A stretch of DNA of 64,000 nt from Hellea sp. (GCA_014238285.1 JABABK010000006.1:41666-105665); one strand, 5' to 3'; numbered from the stretch's first letter, positions 51,052 to 60,463 are shown. The notes: generated from the sequence alone by a model not told the origin. Numbers and translations are program-made.

Positions 51052-51866
51052 TGGATGTCCTGCAATTTAATAATATCTGCATCGTCAAGTAATGACTGAT
51101 ACTTAATCAAAGGAAGTTCCGGAGATTGATCGGCAAAGGCATGTTTCATAATTGCAAAAATAGATGACACAGATTTTTGCATAGCGCGGGATGTCGTCTC
51201 TTCGCTCAAAATGTGGGCTAAAAATGTGCCAGCAAGCGCGTCACCGCCGCCGTGCGGTACAGTTTTAAATATCTCATGCCCAGCAAATGCAAATCCGTCC
51301 GATTCAAACAATAACCCGCCGATTTGATTACTATGAATTGCCGAGGTTACTAAAGTTGTCCGTGCCGATGTACGCAAAGCGCGCTTCAATTCATCCAAAT
51401 CAGACATATCCGTTTTGAGAATGTGACAAAGCTCCCAAACATTTGGCGTTATGATATCGGCCAAGGGCAATAGATTCGCCTCGATGGCTTCTGCGACGTC
51501 TACGGGAACATATAGACGCCCATTATCCCCCATAACTGGATCAACGAGGGTATAACAATCAGGATTAGTTTTCTTAATTTGGGCAATAATTGAAACTGCG
51601 AGTTCAACGTTTTGAGAAGTCCCCATATAGCCCGTCAACACAGCATCAAACTTTAAATCCTGAGCGTCTATACCGCTCCACATATCTGATAGAATTTCAA
51701 AAGGTGTTAGAGCGCCGCCCGGTTGCCCCCAGCCAGGATGGCGCCCAAGTAAAATTGTCGGTAAAACAACGGCTTCAACGCCCAATCGGCGTAAGCAAAA
51801 TGCGCTCGCATTCGCGCCAACAGTACTCGCGGCAACCTGAGAGGATATAACTAAAGCCCGTTTCAT
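51048..51866 (-). CDS. pdxY: Pyridoxal kinase (PdxY-type)
   Basis: 272 residues from the ATG at 51866 (AAGG 6 nt upstream). Phosphorylates pyridoxal in the PLP salvage pathway. Ribokinase fold: VISSQVAASTVGANASAFCL, ILLGRHPGWGQPGGALTP, YTLVDPVMGDNGRLYVP, ADIITPNVWELCHIL, and the anion-hole PHGGGDALAGTFLAHIL. Starts 18 bp after rfbA in the same direction, so it shares the rfbA transcript, and overlaps the hydrolase gene. Confidence 0.9.
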   Translation of the reverse strand: MKRALVISSQVAASTVGANASAFCLRRLGVEAVVLPTILLGRHPGWGQPGGALTPFEILSDMWSGIDAQDLKFDAVLTGYMGTSQNVELAVSIIAQIKKTNPDCYTLVDPVMGDNGRLYVPVDVAEAIEANLLPLADIITPNVWELCHILKTDMSDLDELKRALRTSARTTLVTSAIHSNQIGGLLFESDGFAFAGHEIFKTVPHGGGDALAGTFLAHILSEETTSRAMQKSVSSIFAIMKHAFADQSPELPLIKYQSLLDDADIIKLQDIQ

Positions 51867-51884
51867 ACCGGCCTTGTAGAGCAA

Positions 51885-52763
51885 TTATGCGTCTGGCTGT
51901 GATATTTTGAACAAATATTCGCCATATCCGCTTTTCTTAAGTGGCGCTGCAAGGGCATGCAATTCTTCACGGCTCACCCAGCCTTGCTGATAGGCATGGG
52001 CTTCTGGACAACAAATACGGCGTCCCTGACGTTCTTCTAAGACACTAACCATCGTCGCGGCTTGTAAAAGCGAACGGTGCGTGCCGGTATCAAGCCATGA
52101 CGTGCCCTCGCCGAGCATGGCGCACTTAAGCTCATCACGATCAAGATAGATCTGATTTAGCGCGGTGATTTCAAGTTCGCCGCGAGCCGAAGGCGTAATT
52201 TTCTTGGCGTATTCAGGGGCGTGCCCGTCATAGAGGTAAAGCCCTGTGACCGCATAATTTGATTTTGGATCTTCAGGCTTCTCTTCAAGAGAAATAACTT
52301 TGCCGTTTTTATCAAACTCAGCAACGCCATATTCTTTAGGGTTTTTAACGTGATAGCCAAATACGGTCGCGCCAGACGTATCGTCCTTGGCCGCCAAGAG
52401 TGTATTATCGAATTCGGACCCAAAGAACAGATTGTCACCAAGAATAAGCGCGCTCGGCGCCCCGTCCAGAAAGTCCTCTGCGATGATTAAAGCTTGTGCC
52501 AGCCCATCAGGACTAGGCTGCATGGCCCACGTTATTTCAATGCCCCACTGTTTTCCGTCACCGAGCAAATTTTGAAAGGCAGCTTGATCTTCCGGCGTGG
52601 TGATTATCATAATCTCACGCATACCCGCGCTCATCAAAACAGACAGCGGATAATAAATCATCGGCTTATCATAAACTGGCATCAGCTGTTTAGAAACTGA
52701 GATCGTGCTGGGATAAAGGCGCGTGCCGCTACCACCTGCGAGAATAATACCTTTACGGTCCAT
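51885..52763 (-). CDS. rfbA: Glucose-1-phosphate thymidylyltransferase
   Basis: First step of dTDP-L-rhamnose synthesis: glucose-1-phosphate plus dTTP to dTDP-glucose. 292 residues. N-terminal GIILAGGSGTRLYPSTISVS, then KQLMPVYDKPMIYYPLSVLM, ALILGDNLFFG, YGVAEFDKNGKVISLEEKPE and WLDTGTHRSLLQA. It is divergent from the rest of the rhamnose genes (rfbC, rfbB, rfbD at 55.1-57.7 kb), separated by an unknown gene and a sulfotransferase. Confidence 0.96.
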   Translation of the reverse strand: MDRKGIILAGGSGTRLYPSTISVSKQLMPVYDKPMIYYPLSVLMSAGMREIMIITTPEDQAAFQNLLGDGKQWGIEITWAMQPSPDGLAQALIIAEDFLDGAPSALILGDNLFFGSEFDNTLLAAKDDTSGATVFGYHVKNPKEYGVAEFDKNGKVISLEEKPEDPKSNYAVTGLYLYDGHAPEYAKKITPSARGELEITALNQIYLDRDELKCAMLGEGTSWLDTGTHRSLLQAATMVSVLEERQGRRICCPEAHAYQQGWVSREELHALAAPLKKSGYGEYLFKISQPDA

Positions 52764-52980
52764 AACTAGTCCTCAAAATTACCTGAGCGCTCTTACGGAA
52801 TTTCCATAAAGAAACAAGGGTAGATTTCATATCGGGATATTCCAACGCATAATTGCGACAAGATACGTTCAAATTAAACAATAGAAATAAGATTAAAACT
52901 CTCTATTAAATAGTGACACTGGCATATAAACTGCTAGGTCACAATAAAATTGCAACGACTTTAAAAACTGCGTTACCTAT

Positions 52981-53643
52981 ATGAAGAGCCCTAAAATAAT
53001 TTTAGATCTACAATCCAATCAATGGGTCTTAAGAAATCAAGATGGAGATTGGGAAATTCCATTCTCATCCGATGCCACAAGTTTATCAGGGTTCATTCCG
53101 GTCGAAGTTCTCGAAAAGCCCGCTCCAGATGAAGAGATAGCGATCCAGGGCAAAGCTTATTTATACTCAACAGAGGGACTTATTTGCACGGTCGAACTAT
53201 TAAACCATGATGCGAAAAGAACTCAGATCGAAATAAAATTCCGCCTTAATGACGTCGAAGATAAAGGAAAAATCGACTTTTTTGAAGGATTTCATGATGA
53301 TGGCTGGATTGAAACCGAGACATTTGCAGCCCTTACTAATGTATCTGCGTTGGGACTGCGGTTTTCAATCCCAGCACACGATAGTGCGGGCAGTAAGACG
53401 GTTACGTTTCAAGGTGATGGAGCGTTTCTGCGTGTCTGCGATCTTGATCGAAACGAAATACGAGAAGTCTGGCTAAATTTTGACAAAAATGTTCTGCAAA
53501 ACGAACTTAAAATTAATTCCTCATATGATGAACCTGACCTGCAGGACGAAAGAGCTTTGGGTATTAGCTTAAGAGAAATCAACATTAACCTGACAGATTG
53601 GGTGCCTTATGAGAGCTTCTTTAGTGAGGCGCCTCATGATTAA
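52981..53643 (+). CDS. Unknown protein preceding a sulfotransferase
   Basis: 220 residues, not recognised. No signal peptide or membrane segment; strongly acidic with many beta-strand-like stretches (IILDLQSNQWVLRNQDGDWE, LICTVELLNHDAKRTQIEIK, GLRFSIPAHDSAGSKTVTFQ, EVWLNFDKNV), which would fit a jelly-roll or carbohydrate-binding fold. No Shine-Dalgarno precedes the ATG, so a leaderless or weakly translated start is possible. Its end overlaps the sulfotransferase start by 8 bp; they are therefore coupled. Confidence 0.65.
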   Translation: MKSPKIILDLQSNQWVLRNQDGDWEIPFSSDATSLSGFIPVEVLEKPAPDEEIAIQGKAYLYSTEGLICTVELLNHDAKRTQIEIKFRLNDVEDKGKIDFFEGFHDDGWIETETFAALTNVSALGLRFSIPAHDSAGSKTVTFQGDGAFLRVCDLDRNEIREVWLNFDKNVLQNELKINSSYDEPDLQDERALGISLREININLTDWVPYESFFSEAPHD

Positions 53644-54928
53644 ATTTTTAAATTTCATCCTCAGAGTAATCCGGTTTTTTGAACGGAAAACCTTTAACGT
53701 AATCCAATCACGGAGGTTAACAACAGGTGACGAAACTCAATCAAGAGATTTAGTCTTGATCATCGGGGCTCATCGATCAGGTACATCCGTTTTCACGCAA
53801 ATCCTGAGCGTTTTAGGATACGATCTAGGAAAAACCTTGATGCCGCCGTCCTTCGATAATCCTAGAGGTTTTTGGGAAAATCAAAAAATTGTCGGCATCC
53901 ATGAAAAACTAATCAAGCGCTTTCATAAGAACTGGACCACCGCAGGATTTCTACCGTCAGATTGGCTTCTTTCTGACACGGCTGAAGAAACAGTTGAAGA
54001 ATTGGAGCAAGTTTTAGTAGAGGATTTTAATAAAAAAGATCCGATTCTTATCAAAGATCCTCGTTTGTGCATGTTATTGCCAATATGGCAGACGATTGCA
54101 GAACGACAAAAACTTGTCTTGAAACCTCTAATCATTATTCGTTCGCCCGAAGCTGTGGCGACATCTATAAGCCGGCGCAATGATATATCTCTCACCGACG
54201 CCCGTGTCCTTGCTGTCTCTTATTTACAAGCACTCTGCGATTTACCCAAAGACGGGAATACAACGGTTGTAATTTATGAAAGAATCGTCAATTTGAAAGG
54301 TGGAGACATTCTGGATATACTGGGTAAAGAAGACGTCTTACCCGTAAGCTTCCCTTACCAAAACACCGTCAATCAAATAGATCAGATCATTAAGTCCGAT
54401 AAAGTTCTAACAAATAAATTACCGACTCCTGTCTCTGATGCATATCAGCGGCTTATTAATAACATATCGCCCACCATCACATTTGACGAATTACGTAGTT
54501 TTGTTAACGAAATCACATCGCAAGACAAGTTAAAAGAACAACTATTAGTCCGCACAGACGTTCCCTCATTTACGTCGGCTCCTGAAGATATTAAAACTGT
54601 TCCAAAGGAAAAGTATGATGTGATAGTGGCTGAAAATGAGCGATATGTAGAAAAACTAGATGTGCTAACCGCTTCGAAATTTCAATTAACTCATATGATA
54701 TCCGACCTTGTCACTATTATTGGAAAAAAAGAGGCTTCTCTCGCGATGCTAGCACCTACGCCTCCATCGGTAGAGGTTGATCCTGTGCCCGATGCGACAG
54801 AAACATCCCAAGAAATCGAAACACCAATAGCAGAACCTCAAAAGGATGAGGTTCCGACCGATTTGCCAAAAAACCCTGAAACATCTGAAATTGAAACCAA
54901 CTCAAACGCGACCATAGAAAAAATATAA
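53636..54928 (+). CDS. Sulfotransferase family protein, C-terminus truncated by a frameshift
   Basis: 430 residues from the ATG at 53636 (GTGAGG upstream). PAPS-binding loop LVLIIGAHRSGTSVFTQILS, then PPSFDNPRGFWENQKI, ILIKDPRLCMLLPIW, and IIRSPEAVATSISRRNDISL (3'-phosphate binding). The last ~130 residues are an extended helical and then Pro/Glu/Thr-rich acidic tail. The reading ends at TAA (54926) just after an A6 run; in the -1 frame the acidic tail continues for about 42 codons to 55056. Overlaps the preceding gene. Acceptor unknown, likely a glycan. Confidence 0.85.
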   Translation: MIKFLNFILRVIRFFERKTFNVIQSRRLTTGDETQSRDLVLIIGAHRSGTSVFTQILSVLGYDLGKTLMPPSFDNPRGFWENQKIVGIHEKLIKRFHKNWTTAGFLPSDWLLSDTAEETVEELEQVLVEDFNKKDPILIKDPRLCMLLPIWQTIAERQKLVLKPLIIIRSPEAVATSISRRNDISLTDARVLAVSYLQALCDLPKDGNTTVVIYERIVNLKGGDILDILGKEDVLPVSFPYQNTVNQIDQIIKSDKVLTNKLPTPVSDAYQRLINNISPTITFDELRSFVNEITSQDKLKEQLLVRTDVPSFTSAPEDIKTVPKEKYDVIVAENERYVEKLDVLTASKFQLTHMISDLVTIIGKKEASLAMLAPTPPSVEVDPVPDATETSQEIETPIAEPQKDEVPTDLPKNPETSEIETNSNATIEKI

Positions 54929-55056
54929 ATTCCGAGGCCGAACTTTCTAATATTAAAACTGATCTATCGAACATCGACGCCGCATCTGCGGACTTGGAAG
55001 TTGTAACAGACCCTGAAATATTAAACACCGAAGTTAACAAGCCAGATTCTAAGTAA
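54929..55056 (+). pseudogene. Out-of-frame continuation of the sulfotransferase tail
   Basis: In the frame set by 54928 the sequence reads NSEAELSNIKTDLSNIDAAS then ADLEVVTDPEILNTEVNKPD before AAG TAA (55056). Same acidic composition as the end of the preceding gene. One additional A in the run at 54918-54923 would join them. Frameshift, phase variation, or assembly error cannot be told apart here. Confidence 0.65.
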
Positions 55057-55146
55057 TTTGAGTCTCCTCAAATTTCAGTAAGAATGGTTGACTCACCTCA
55101 AAGCTTAATTATGAAGGCTGAGAAACTGGGGCTCCTAGGACGAAAC

Positions 55147-55701
55147 ATGCAATTTACACCAACTAAACTCGAAGGCGTTTTCCTCGTAGAACCCAAGCGG
55201 TTTGGCGATGATCGTGGATTTTTTTCCGAAACATTTCGGCAAAACGTCTTTACAGAACAAACGGGTGCTGATGTTCAGTTCATTCAAGATAATTTTTCAT
55301 ACTCCAAACATCGCGGCACGATTAGAGGTCTCCATTATCAAGCACCTCCTTTTGCACAGGGCAAACTTGTTCGATGTACGCGTGGTGAAATCGTTGATGT
55401 TGCTGTTGATGTCCGTCCAGGCTCTCCGACCTTTGGCCAACATGTGCGCGCCGTTTTATCAGCCGAAAACGGCCATCAGCTTTGGGTTCCCGCTGGCTTC
55501 TTACATGGGTTTGCCACGCTAGTTGACGACACCGAAGTCGCCTATAAAGTGACGAATTACTATTCGGGCGCCCATGACGGGAATGTTCTCTGGAATGACC
55601 CTGCCTTTAATATAGATTGGGGCATTACGGACGACGAAGCCGTCCTCTCAGATAAAGATAAAATTGCGCCGCTATTCGCGGACTGGAACAACCCTTTTTA
55701 A
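55147..55701 (+). CDS. rfbC: dTDP-4-dehydrorhamnose 3,5-epimerase
   Basis: 184 residues from the ATG at 55147 (AGGA 7 nt upstream), the usual length; a longer reading from 55084 adds 21 unrelated residues and is unlikely. Signatures: KRFGDDRGFFSETFRQNVF, FIQDNFSYSKHRGTIRGLHY, QAPPFAQGKLVRCTRGEIVD (catalytic His/Lys region) and VPAGFLHGFATL. Third enzyme of rhamnose synthesis; rfbB follows 10 bp later. Confidence 0.96.
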   Translation: MQFTPTKLEGVFLVEPKRFGDDRGFFSETFRQNVFTEQTGADVQFIQDNFSYSKHRGTIRGLHYQAPPFAQGKLVRCTRGEIVDVAVDVRPGSPTFGQHVRAVLSAENGHQLWVPAGFLHGFATLVDDTEVAYKVTNYYSGAHDGNVLWNDPAFNIDWGITDDEAVLSDKDKIAPLFADWNNPF

Positions 55702-55711
55702 GGATTAAACA

Positions 55712-56761
55712 ATGAAAATTCTCGTAACAGGCGGCGCTGGCTTTATTGGTTCAGCCGTCGTTAGACAGGCCATCAGTCAAGGCCATGAAGTCGTCAATTT
55801 AGACATACTCACTTACGCGGCCAATTTGGCAAATGTGGCCATGCACGCGAGCAGCCCAAATTACGCTTTCGAACAAGTGGACATTAACGATGCTGCAGCC
55901 GTCAACGCCGTTTTTGACAAACATAAACCCGAAGCCGTGATGCACCTCGCCGCCGAGAGCCATGTTGACCGCTCTATCGACGGACCGGGTGCTTTCATCC
56001 AAACCAACGTCATCGGAACATTTAATATGCTTCAAGCCGCGCGCGGTCTTTGGGACACTCTTGAAGGCGAAGCTAAAGATAATTTCCGCTTTCATCATGT
56101 TTCAACCGATGAAGTTTATGGTGATCTCCACGTTGGTGATCCAGCGTTTGAAGAAACAACGCCTTATGATCCAAGTTCGCCTTACTCGGCGTCCAAAGCC
56201 GCCTCTGACCATTTGGTCCGAGCCTGGGGCCGAACTTATGGCTTCCCGGTTGTCATCACAAACTGCTCAAACAATTACGGACCTTATCAATTCCCAGAAA
56301 AGCTAATCCCTGTCGTCATCCTCAAAGCGCTACATGAACAGGACATTCCGGTTTATGGCACGGGCGAAAACATCCGCGATTGGCTCTATGTTGATGATCA
56401 TGCCGATGCTCTTCTAACGGTTCTGACCAAAGGCAAATTAGGCGAGACCTATAATGTCGGCGGCAATAATGAGCGGACGAACTTAGAACTGGTCAAAACC
56501 ATTTGCACACTGATCGACGCGCGCGGCCTCCACAACACACCGTGTGAAAGCCTGATTACCTATGTGACAGACCGCCCCGGCCATGACTATCGCTACGCCA
56601 TCAACGCGACAAAAATCGAAACTGAACTTGGCTGGAGCCCGGCTATTTCTTGGAATGAAGGTTTTGAGAAAACCATTGACTGGTATCTTGAAAACCAAGA
56701 TTGGTGGAAACCGCTGATCTCGAAAAGAATCTTTGGTGAGCGCCTCGGAACTAAAGCATAA
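55712..56761 (+). CDS. rfbB: dTDP-glucose 4,6-dehydratase
   Basis: 349 residues, extended SDR. NAD motif [39 protein letters not shown], the catalytic [11 protein letters not shown] and [20 protein letters not shown] (Tyr-Lys), and [14 protein letters not shown]. Second step of the rhamnose pathway. It precedes rfbD by 3 bp; the three plus-strand rhamnose genes plus the GH16 gene form a tight operon. Confidence 0.97.
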   Translation: MKILVTGGAGFIGSAVVRQAISQGHEVVNLDILTYAANLANVAMHASSPNYAFEQVDINDAAAVNAVFDKHKPEAVMHLAAESHVDRSIDGPGAFIQTNVIGTFNMLQAARGLWDTLEGEAKDNFRFHHVSTDEVYGDLHVGDPAFEETTPYDPSSPYSASKAASDHLVRAWGRTYGFPVVITNCSNNYGPYQFPEKLIPVVILKALHEQDIPVYGTGENIRDWLYVDDHADALLTVLTKGKLGETYNVGGNNERTNLELVKTICTLIDARGLHNTPCESLITYVTDRPGHDYRYAINATKIETELGWSPAISWNEGFEKTIDWYLENQDWWKPLISKRIFGERLGTKA

Positions 56762-56764
56762 ATT

Positions 56765-57658
56765 ATGAAGAACATCATTGTCATTGGCAAACATGGTCAG
56801 CTCTCCAAAGCCCTAGCCGCAAGAGCGGCTAATCACGGCGTGAAGATCATTGGTGCCTATGACATTGAAGATTGTGACCTAACGGCGCCTGAGAATGTAA
56901 TCCGGGAGTTCGCCAAATCACTCCCAGCGGCTGATGGCCTTGTTATCGCCGCTGCTTATACGGCAGTCGATAATGCCGAGAGCCACATCGATATGGCTCA
57001 TCAAATCAACGCCGTTGCGCCGGGGATATTCGCGAACGAATGTGCCGCCCGCAACATACCCGTTGTTCATATTTCGACAGATTATGTATTTTCCGGCGAG
57101 AATGATCGTCCGTGGTTACCAGACGACGCCACCGACCCAATCAATGTTTACGGAGAAACTAAGCTCGCCGGCGAAGTCACCGTCCGAGCCAGCGGCGCGC
57201 GCTCAGCCATTTTGCGCACATCTTGGGTATTTGACGGCACCGGTAAAAACTTTCTGACCACCATGCTCCGCCTTGCGCAAGAGCGGGACAGTCTCAACAT
57301 CGTATCAGATCAAATCGGACGTCCGACGTACGCTGGTCATCTAGCTGAGGCCAGCCTAGCCTCTATCTACAAACTCATGCATGAACCAAATTTTAATGGC
57401 GGCATGTATCATGTCAGCAATACTGGGCCAGCCATTAGCTGGGCCGACTTTGCCGATGCAATATTTACAACAGCTATCGAGCACATTCCGCACACTATGT
57501 CTGTTGGCCGTATCCCATCATCCGATTACCCCACGCCCGCCAAACGCCCGGCGTATTCCGTCATGGATACGTCAAGTTTTGAAACGGAAATTGGCTATGC
57601 CATTCCGAGCTGGGAAGCGGGTCTGACCGAAGCCTTTTCGGAATGGTCACCCTCATAA
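56765..57658 (+). CDS. rfbD: dTDP-4-dehydrorhamnose reductase
   Basis: 297 residues, SDR. GKHGQLSKALAARA at the N-terminus, HISTDYVFSGENDRPW, then NVYGETKLAGEVTVRASG (Tyr-Lys) and LRTSWVFDGTGKNFLTTMLR, SDQIGRPTYAGHLA. Final NADPH-dependent step to dTDP-L-rhamnose. Its last 16 bp overlap the start of the GH16 gene in a different frame. Confidence 0.96.
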   Translation: MKNIIVIGKHGQLSKALAARAANHGVKIIGAYDIEDCDLTAPENVIREFAKSLPAADGLVIAAAYTAVDNAESHIDMAHQINAVAPGIFANECAARNIPVVHISTDYVFSGENDRPWLPDDATDPINVYGETKLAGEVTVRASGARSAILRTSWVFDGTGKNFLTTMLRLAQERDSLNIVSDQIGRPTYAGHLAEASLASIYKLMHEPNFNGGMYHVSNTGPAISWADFADAIFTTAIEHIPHTMSVGRIPSSDYPTPAKRPAYSVMDTSSFETEIGYAIPSWEAGLTEAFSEWSPS

Positions 57659-58575
57659 AACGACTCATCTACATAGGCGCTTTGATTTTGGCAGCGTTCC
57701 TAGCAGCAGCCCAACCCCCTATTCAATCCTCCGTGCCAACATCAGGCCCCCAATGGGATTTGGTTTGGGCTGACGAATTTGACGGCAACAGGCTCAACAT
57801 GACCAAATGGAGTTATGAAGTTGATTGCTGGGGCGGCGGCAATAATGAGCGCCAATGCTATACGGATAGGCTTCAAAACCTACGCGTTAAAGACGGGATA
57901 TTATCTATCATAGCCCGCCACGAAGATCATGTAGGACAGGCCTACCCGCCGCGCCTTTGGAGAAAACCGGGCGACATTACGGAACGCGCGGCAAAGCCTT
58001 TTACATCCAGCCGTATTCGTACACTTGGCAAAGGCGAATGGCGTTATGGCCGTATCGAAGTTCGCGCTAAACTGCCCGGCGGGCAAGGCGTTTGGCCCGC
58101 CATCTGGATGCTGCCCAGCGATTACACCTCTGAAACCGGCGCGACCGCAGGCGAAATTGACATCATGGAAGCTGCCAATATCGGGACCGAGTGCAAAGAC
58201 TGTGATGACGGCAAGGAAAACCGCATATACGGCACCCTGCACTATAAACGAGATCTACCCAATATTAAGTCATCTGGAACAACCACATCAACATCAAGTC
58301 CAGCTGAAGAATTCCACACCTACGCCATTGAATGGAGTTCAAAAGAAATTTCCTGGTTCATCGACGGCGAGACTTACCTGACGCAAACTCTCAGCCCTTG
58401 GGCCAAAGATCTGCCAGCAAACGCCGTGCCTCTAACACCCTTTGACCAACGCTTTCACCTGATCATGAATGTGGCCATAGGCGGCAGCTTTGCAGAGAAA
58501 CGTAATGATGGCGGCGTGAGCCTAGAAGGCTATCCCAAATCCATGGATATTGATTGGGTACGGGTGTATCAGTAG
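57643..58575 (+). CDS. GH16-family secreted beta-glucanase
   Basis: 310 residues. N-terminal membrane/signal segment (LIYIGALILAAFLAAAQPPI). Catalytic motif GEIDIMEAANIG (E-x-D-x-x-E) as in laminarinase/beta-1,3-glucanase-type GH16; substrate-cleft residues in WDLVWADEFDGNRLNMTKWS and VWPAIWMLPSDY; C-terminal MDIDWVRVYQ. Cleaves or trims a beta-glucan or related polysaccharide in the envelope or outside. Co-transcribed with the rhamnose genes, so it may act on the glycan made here rather than on food; that is inference. Confidence 0.92.
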   Translation: MVTLIKRLIYIGALILAAFLAAAQPPIQSSVPTSGPQWDLVWADEFDGNRLNMTKWSYEVDCWGGGNNERQCYTDRLQNLRVKDGILSIIARHEDHVGQAYPPRLWRKPGDITERAAKPFTSSRIRTLGKGEWRYGRIEVRAKLPGGQGVWPAIWMLPSDYTSETGATAGEIDIMEAANIGTECKDCDDGKENRIYGTLHYKRDLPNIKSSGTTTSTSSPAEEFHTYAIEWSSKEISWFIDGETYLTQTLSPWAKDLPANAVPLTPFDQRFHLIMNVAIGGSFAEKRNDGGVSLEGYPKSMDIDWVRVYQ

Positions 58576-58664
58576 AGCGCAGAGCTAATGCTAGACTTTG
58601 GCGCGAATTTCCACATCCTCACAGTTAAGTAAATTAGGCGACTATCGTTCGAAACAGCTCTAAA

Positions 58665-58683
58665 ACGACATATGTCGTATAAT
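58665..58683 (+). promoter_or_regulatory. Perfect 14-bp palindrome abutting a TATAAT box
   Basis: ACGACATATGTCGT (58665-58678) overlaps by one base a TATAAT (58678-58683), 40 bp before the aldo/keto reductase ATG. No good -35 is seen 17 bp upstream, so an activator- or repressor-dependent promoter is plausible. Confidence 0.45.
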
Positions 58684-58722
58684 TAATTTGCTTCACTAGC
58701 TCCCCTATCCTATCTATTCAGG

Positions 58723-59634
58723 ATGTTAAATCGCAGAACAGTCATGACTGGTATAACTGCGGGCGCTCTTTGTAGTTATAGACCATTGGCGCTTACGCAA
58801 TCCACACATTCAAAACTATTATTATTAAAATCCGGTTCGATTATTCCGCCCATCGGTATGGGAACTTGGCTGACCTTTAATCTTACATCGCCGCCCGAAG
58901 CCGTCGCGGAGCGGCAAAAGGTACTCAATGAGTTTTACGCTGCTGGTGGTGGCATGATTGATAGTTCCCCTATGTATGGACAATCCGAAACATTGATTGG
59001 GCAGCTGCGAAACCCGCAGACAGAAAAAGACCGCTTGTTTTCAGCGACAAAAATCTGGACCCCTTTATCGGCTCATGGACGCGCGCAACTCAAATCATCG
59101 CATGATTTATGGAAAGAACCCGTTTTAGATCTGGTTTATGTTCACAACCTTCTGAACTGGGAAAGTCATCTTAAAACACTGCAGGCAGCAAAAGACGCCC
59201 GAAAAGTCCGGTATATCGGTCTGACCACATCCCATGGCCGCCGACACGAGCAAATGGAAAACTTGATTAAAACTCAAAATATCGATGCCGTACAGTTTAG
59301 TTATAACATCCTCGACCGCGCGGCGGAGAACCGATTATTACCTGCTGCAAAAGATAACGGACTATCCGTTATCATCAACCGTCCTTTCATGACAGGCGGC
59401 CTTTTTCGACAGGTCAAGGATCAACTCATTCCAGAATGGGCAAAGCAGGAGCTTAATATAGAAAGCTGGGCCGCGTTTTTCCTAAAATTCGTGACCTCTC
59501 ATCCGGCGGTTACAATTGCGATACCTGCCACAAGTCAACCTGCCCATATGAAAGAAAATATGTTAGCGCTAGCGGGACCGATGCCCACGGCGCGTCAACG
59601 ACAAAAAATGATCAACACATTTGAGCAAATTTGA
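58723..59634 (+). CDS. Aldo/keto reductase with Tat-type signal
   Basis: 303 residues. N-terminal NRRTVMTGITAGALC resembles a twin-arginine signal, so the enzyme would be exported folded with its NADPH. AKR tetrad: Asp in MIDSSPMYGQSE with Tyr (PMYG), Lys in FSATKIWTPL, His in VYVHNLLNWESH. C-terminal cofactor-binding PAVTIAIPATSQPAHMKEN. Substrate unknown. Monocistronic behind a palindrome-containing promoter. Confidence 0.88.
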   Translation: MLNRRTVMTGITAGALCSYRPLALTQSTHSKLLLLKSGSIIPPIGMGTWLTFNLTSPPEAVAERQKVLNEFYAAGGGMIDSSPMYGQSETLIGQLRNPQTEKDRLFSATKIWTPLSAHGRAQLKSSHDLWKEPVLDLVYVHNLLNWESHLKTLQAAKDARKVRYIGLTTSHGRRHEQMENLIKTQNIDAVQFSYNILDRAAENRLLPAAKDNGLSVIINRPFMTGGLFRQVKDQLIPEWAKQELNIESWAAFFLKFVTSHPAVTIAIPATSQPAHMKENMLALAGPMPTARQRQKMINTFEQI

Positions 59635-59652
59635 TTGTGATCTAGCTTAGCG

Positions 59653-60306
59653 TTAACGCGTAAACACCAACGATGCCGTCACTGGAACAACCGGCGTAAT
59701 CGTATCTAATCCGGCAAGTTTCTGCAGCTTTACAAGACTCTCTGAAAATCCAAAATCATCTGCATGTAATATCAGCGGTGCTTTATTGACAACTACGACT
59801 TTGTTGGCGCCGAGCCGCGTTGCAAGAACATAAAATTCTGTCTTCATATTATGGCCATGAAGACCAATATTCATATCAAGTAAGAGTGTATGACTCTCAC
59901 CTATGCTTAAGCTTTCAAGCTTCTCCATATCGACTTTGGTTGAGACCTTGGCGAGCGGGAAACTCCCCGTTTCAAACAAGATTGTTTTCATACGCCCATC
60001 GCGGATTTCATTATTCGTATCAACACTTCCGAGCGAAATTGTGAACTCAACCGCGCCGTCCGGCGTGACAGTCCCATCGATTTTGCGAAACGTATTGATC
60101 TCGGCAAGGTCACCATTTTTGACCGTAATATAGGTCATTCCGGACTCTTCAGTGTCGAGCGTCCATGTTGAAGTGTTAGGGGCTAAAACAGCTTCGGCCT
60201 CCGTATTAGAAGCCTCATCCAGCCCAGTATCGGAAGTCGGCGTACACGCCCATAACAAACTCGCCGCCATCAAGCTGCCCATTATGGTTTTCGAAAAAAT
60301 GCCCAT
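59653..60306 (-). CDS. YceI-family lipoprotein
   Basis: 217 residues. Signal MGIFSKTIMGSLMAASLLWA with the lipobox cysteine at 21 and a Thr/Glu/Ala-rich linker. YceI barrel pattern: WTLDTEESGMTYITVKNGD, VEFTISLGSVDTNNEIRDGR, MKTILFETGSFPLAKVSTKV, LDMNIGLHGHNMKTEFYVLA. The family binds long isoprenoid or similar apolar ligands in the periplasm. Convergent with the aldo/keto reductase; monocistronic. Confidence 0.9.
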   Translation of the reverse strand: MGIFSKTIMGSLMAASLLWACTPTSDTGLDEASNTEAEAVLAPNTSTWTLDTEESGMTYITVKNGDLAEINTFRKIDGTVTPDGAVEFTISLGSVDTNNEIRDGRMKTILFETGSFPLAKVSTKVDMEKLESLSIGESHTLLLDMNIGLHGHNMKTEFYVLATRLGANKVVVVNKAPLILHADDFGFSESLVKLQKLAGLDTITPVVPVTASLVFTR

Positions 60307-60427
60307 CTATACACCTCATTCTTTTGCCGCGACGATAGTTCATAGATTTTCTAGGCTTAAGTCAAGTTTAATGGCAGGAATGAAAAATTACTGATTTTGG
60401 GCAAAAATCGCAGATATAAAACAACAA

Positions 60428-60449
60428 GAAGAGGCGAAAACGCCTCTTC
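60428..60449 (-). terminator. Terminator of the von Willebrand A gene
   Basis: Perfect 9-bp stem GAAGAGGCG/CGCCTCTTC with a 4-nt loop, followed on the minus strand by TTGTTGTTTT. Confidence 0.8.
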
Positions 60450-60463
60450 AAATGATTATTCAT

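Noticed and set aside
54917-54928. Programmed -1 ribosomal frameshift heptamer at the sulfotransferase end
   Set aside because: The codons GAA AAA ATA do not give a proper X XXY YYZ slippery site and no downstream pseudoknot is evident; slippage or mutation of the A-run is simpler.
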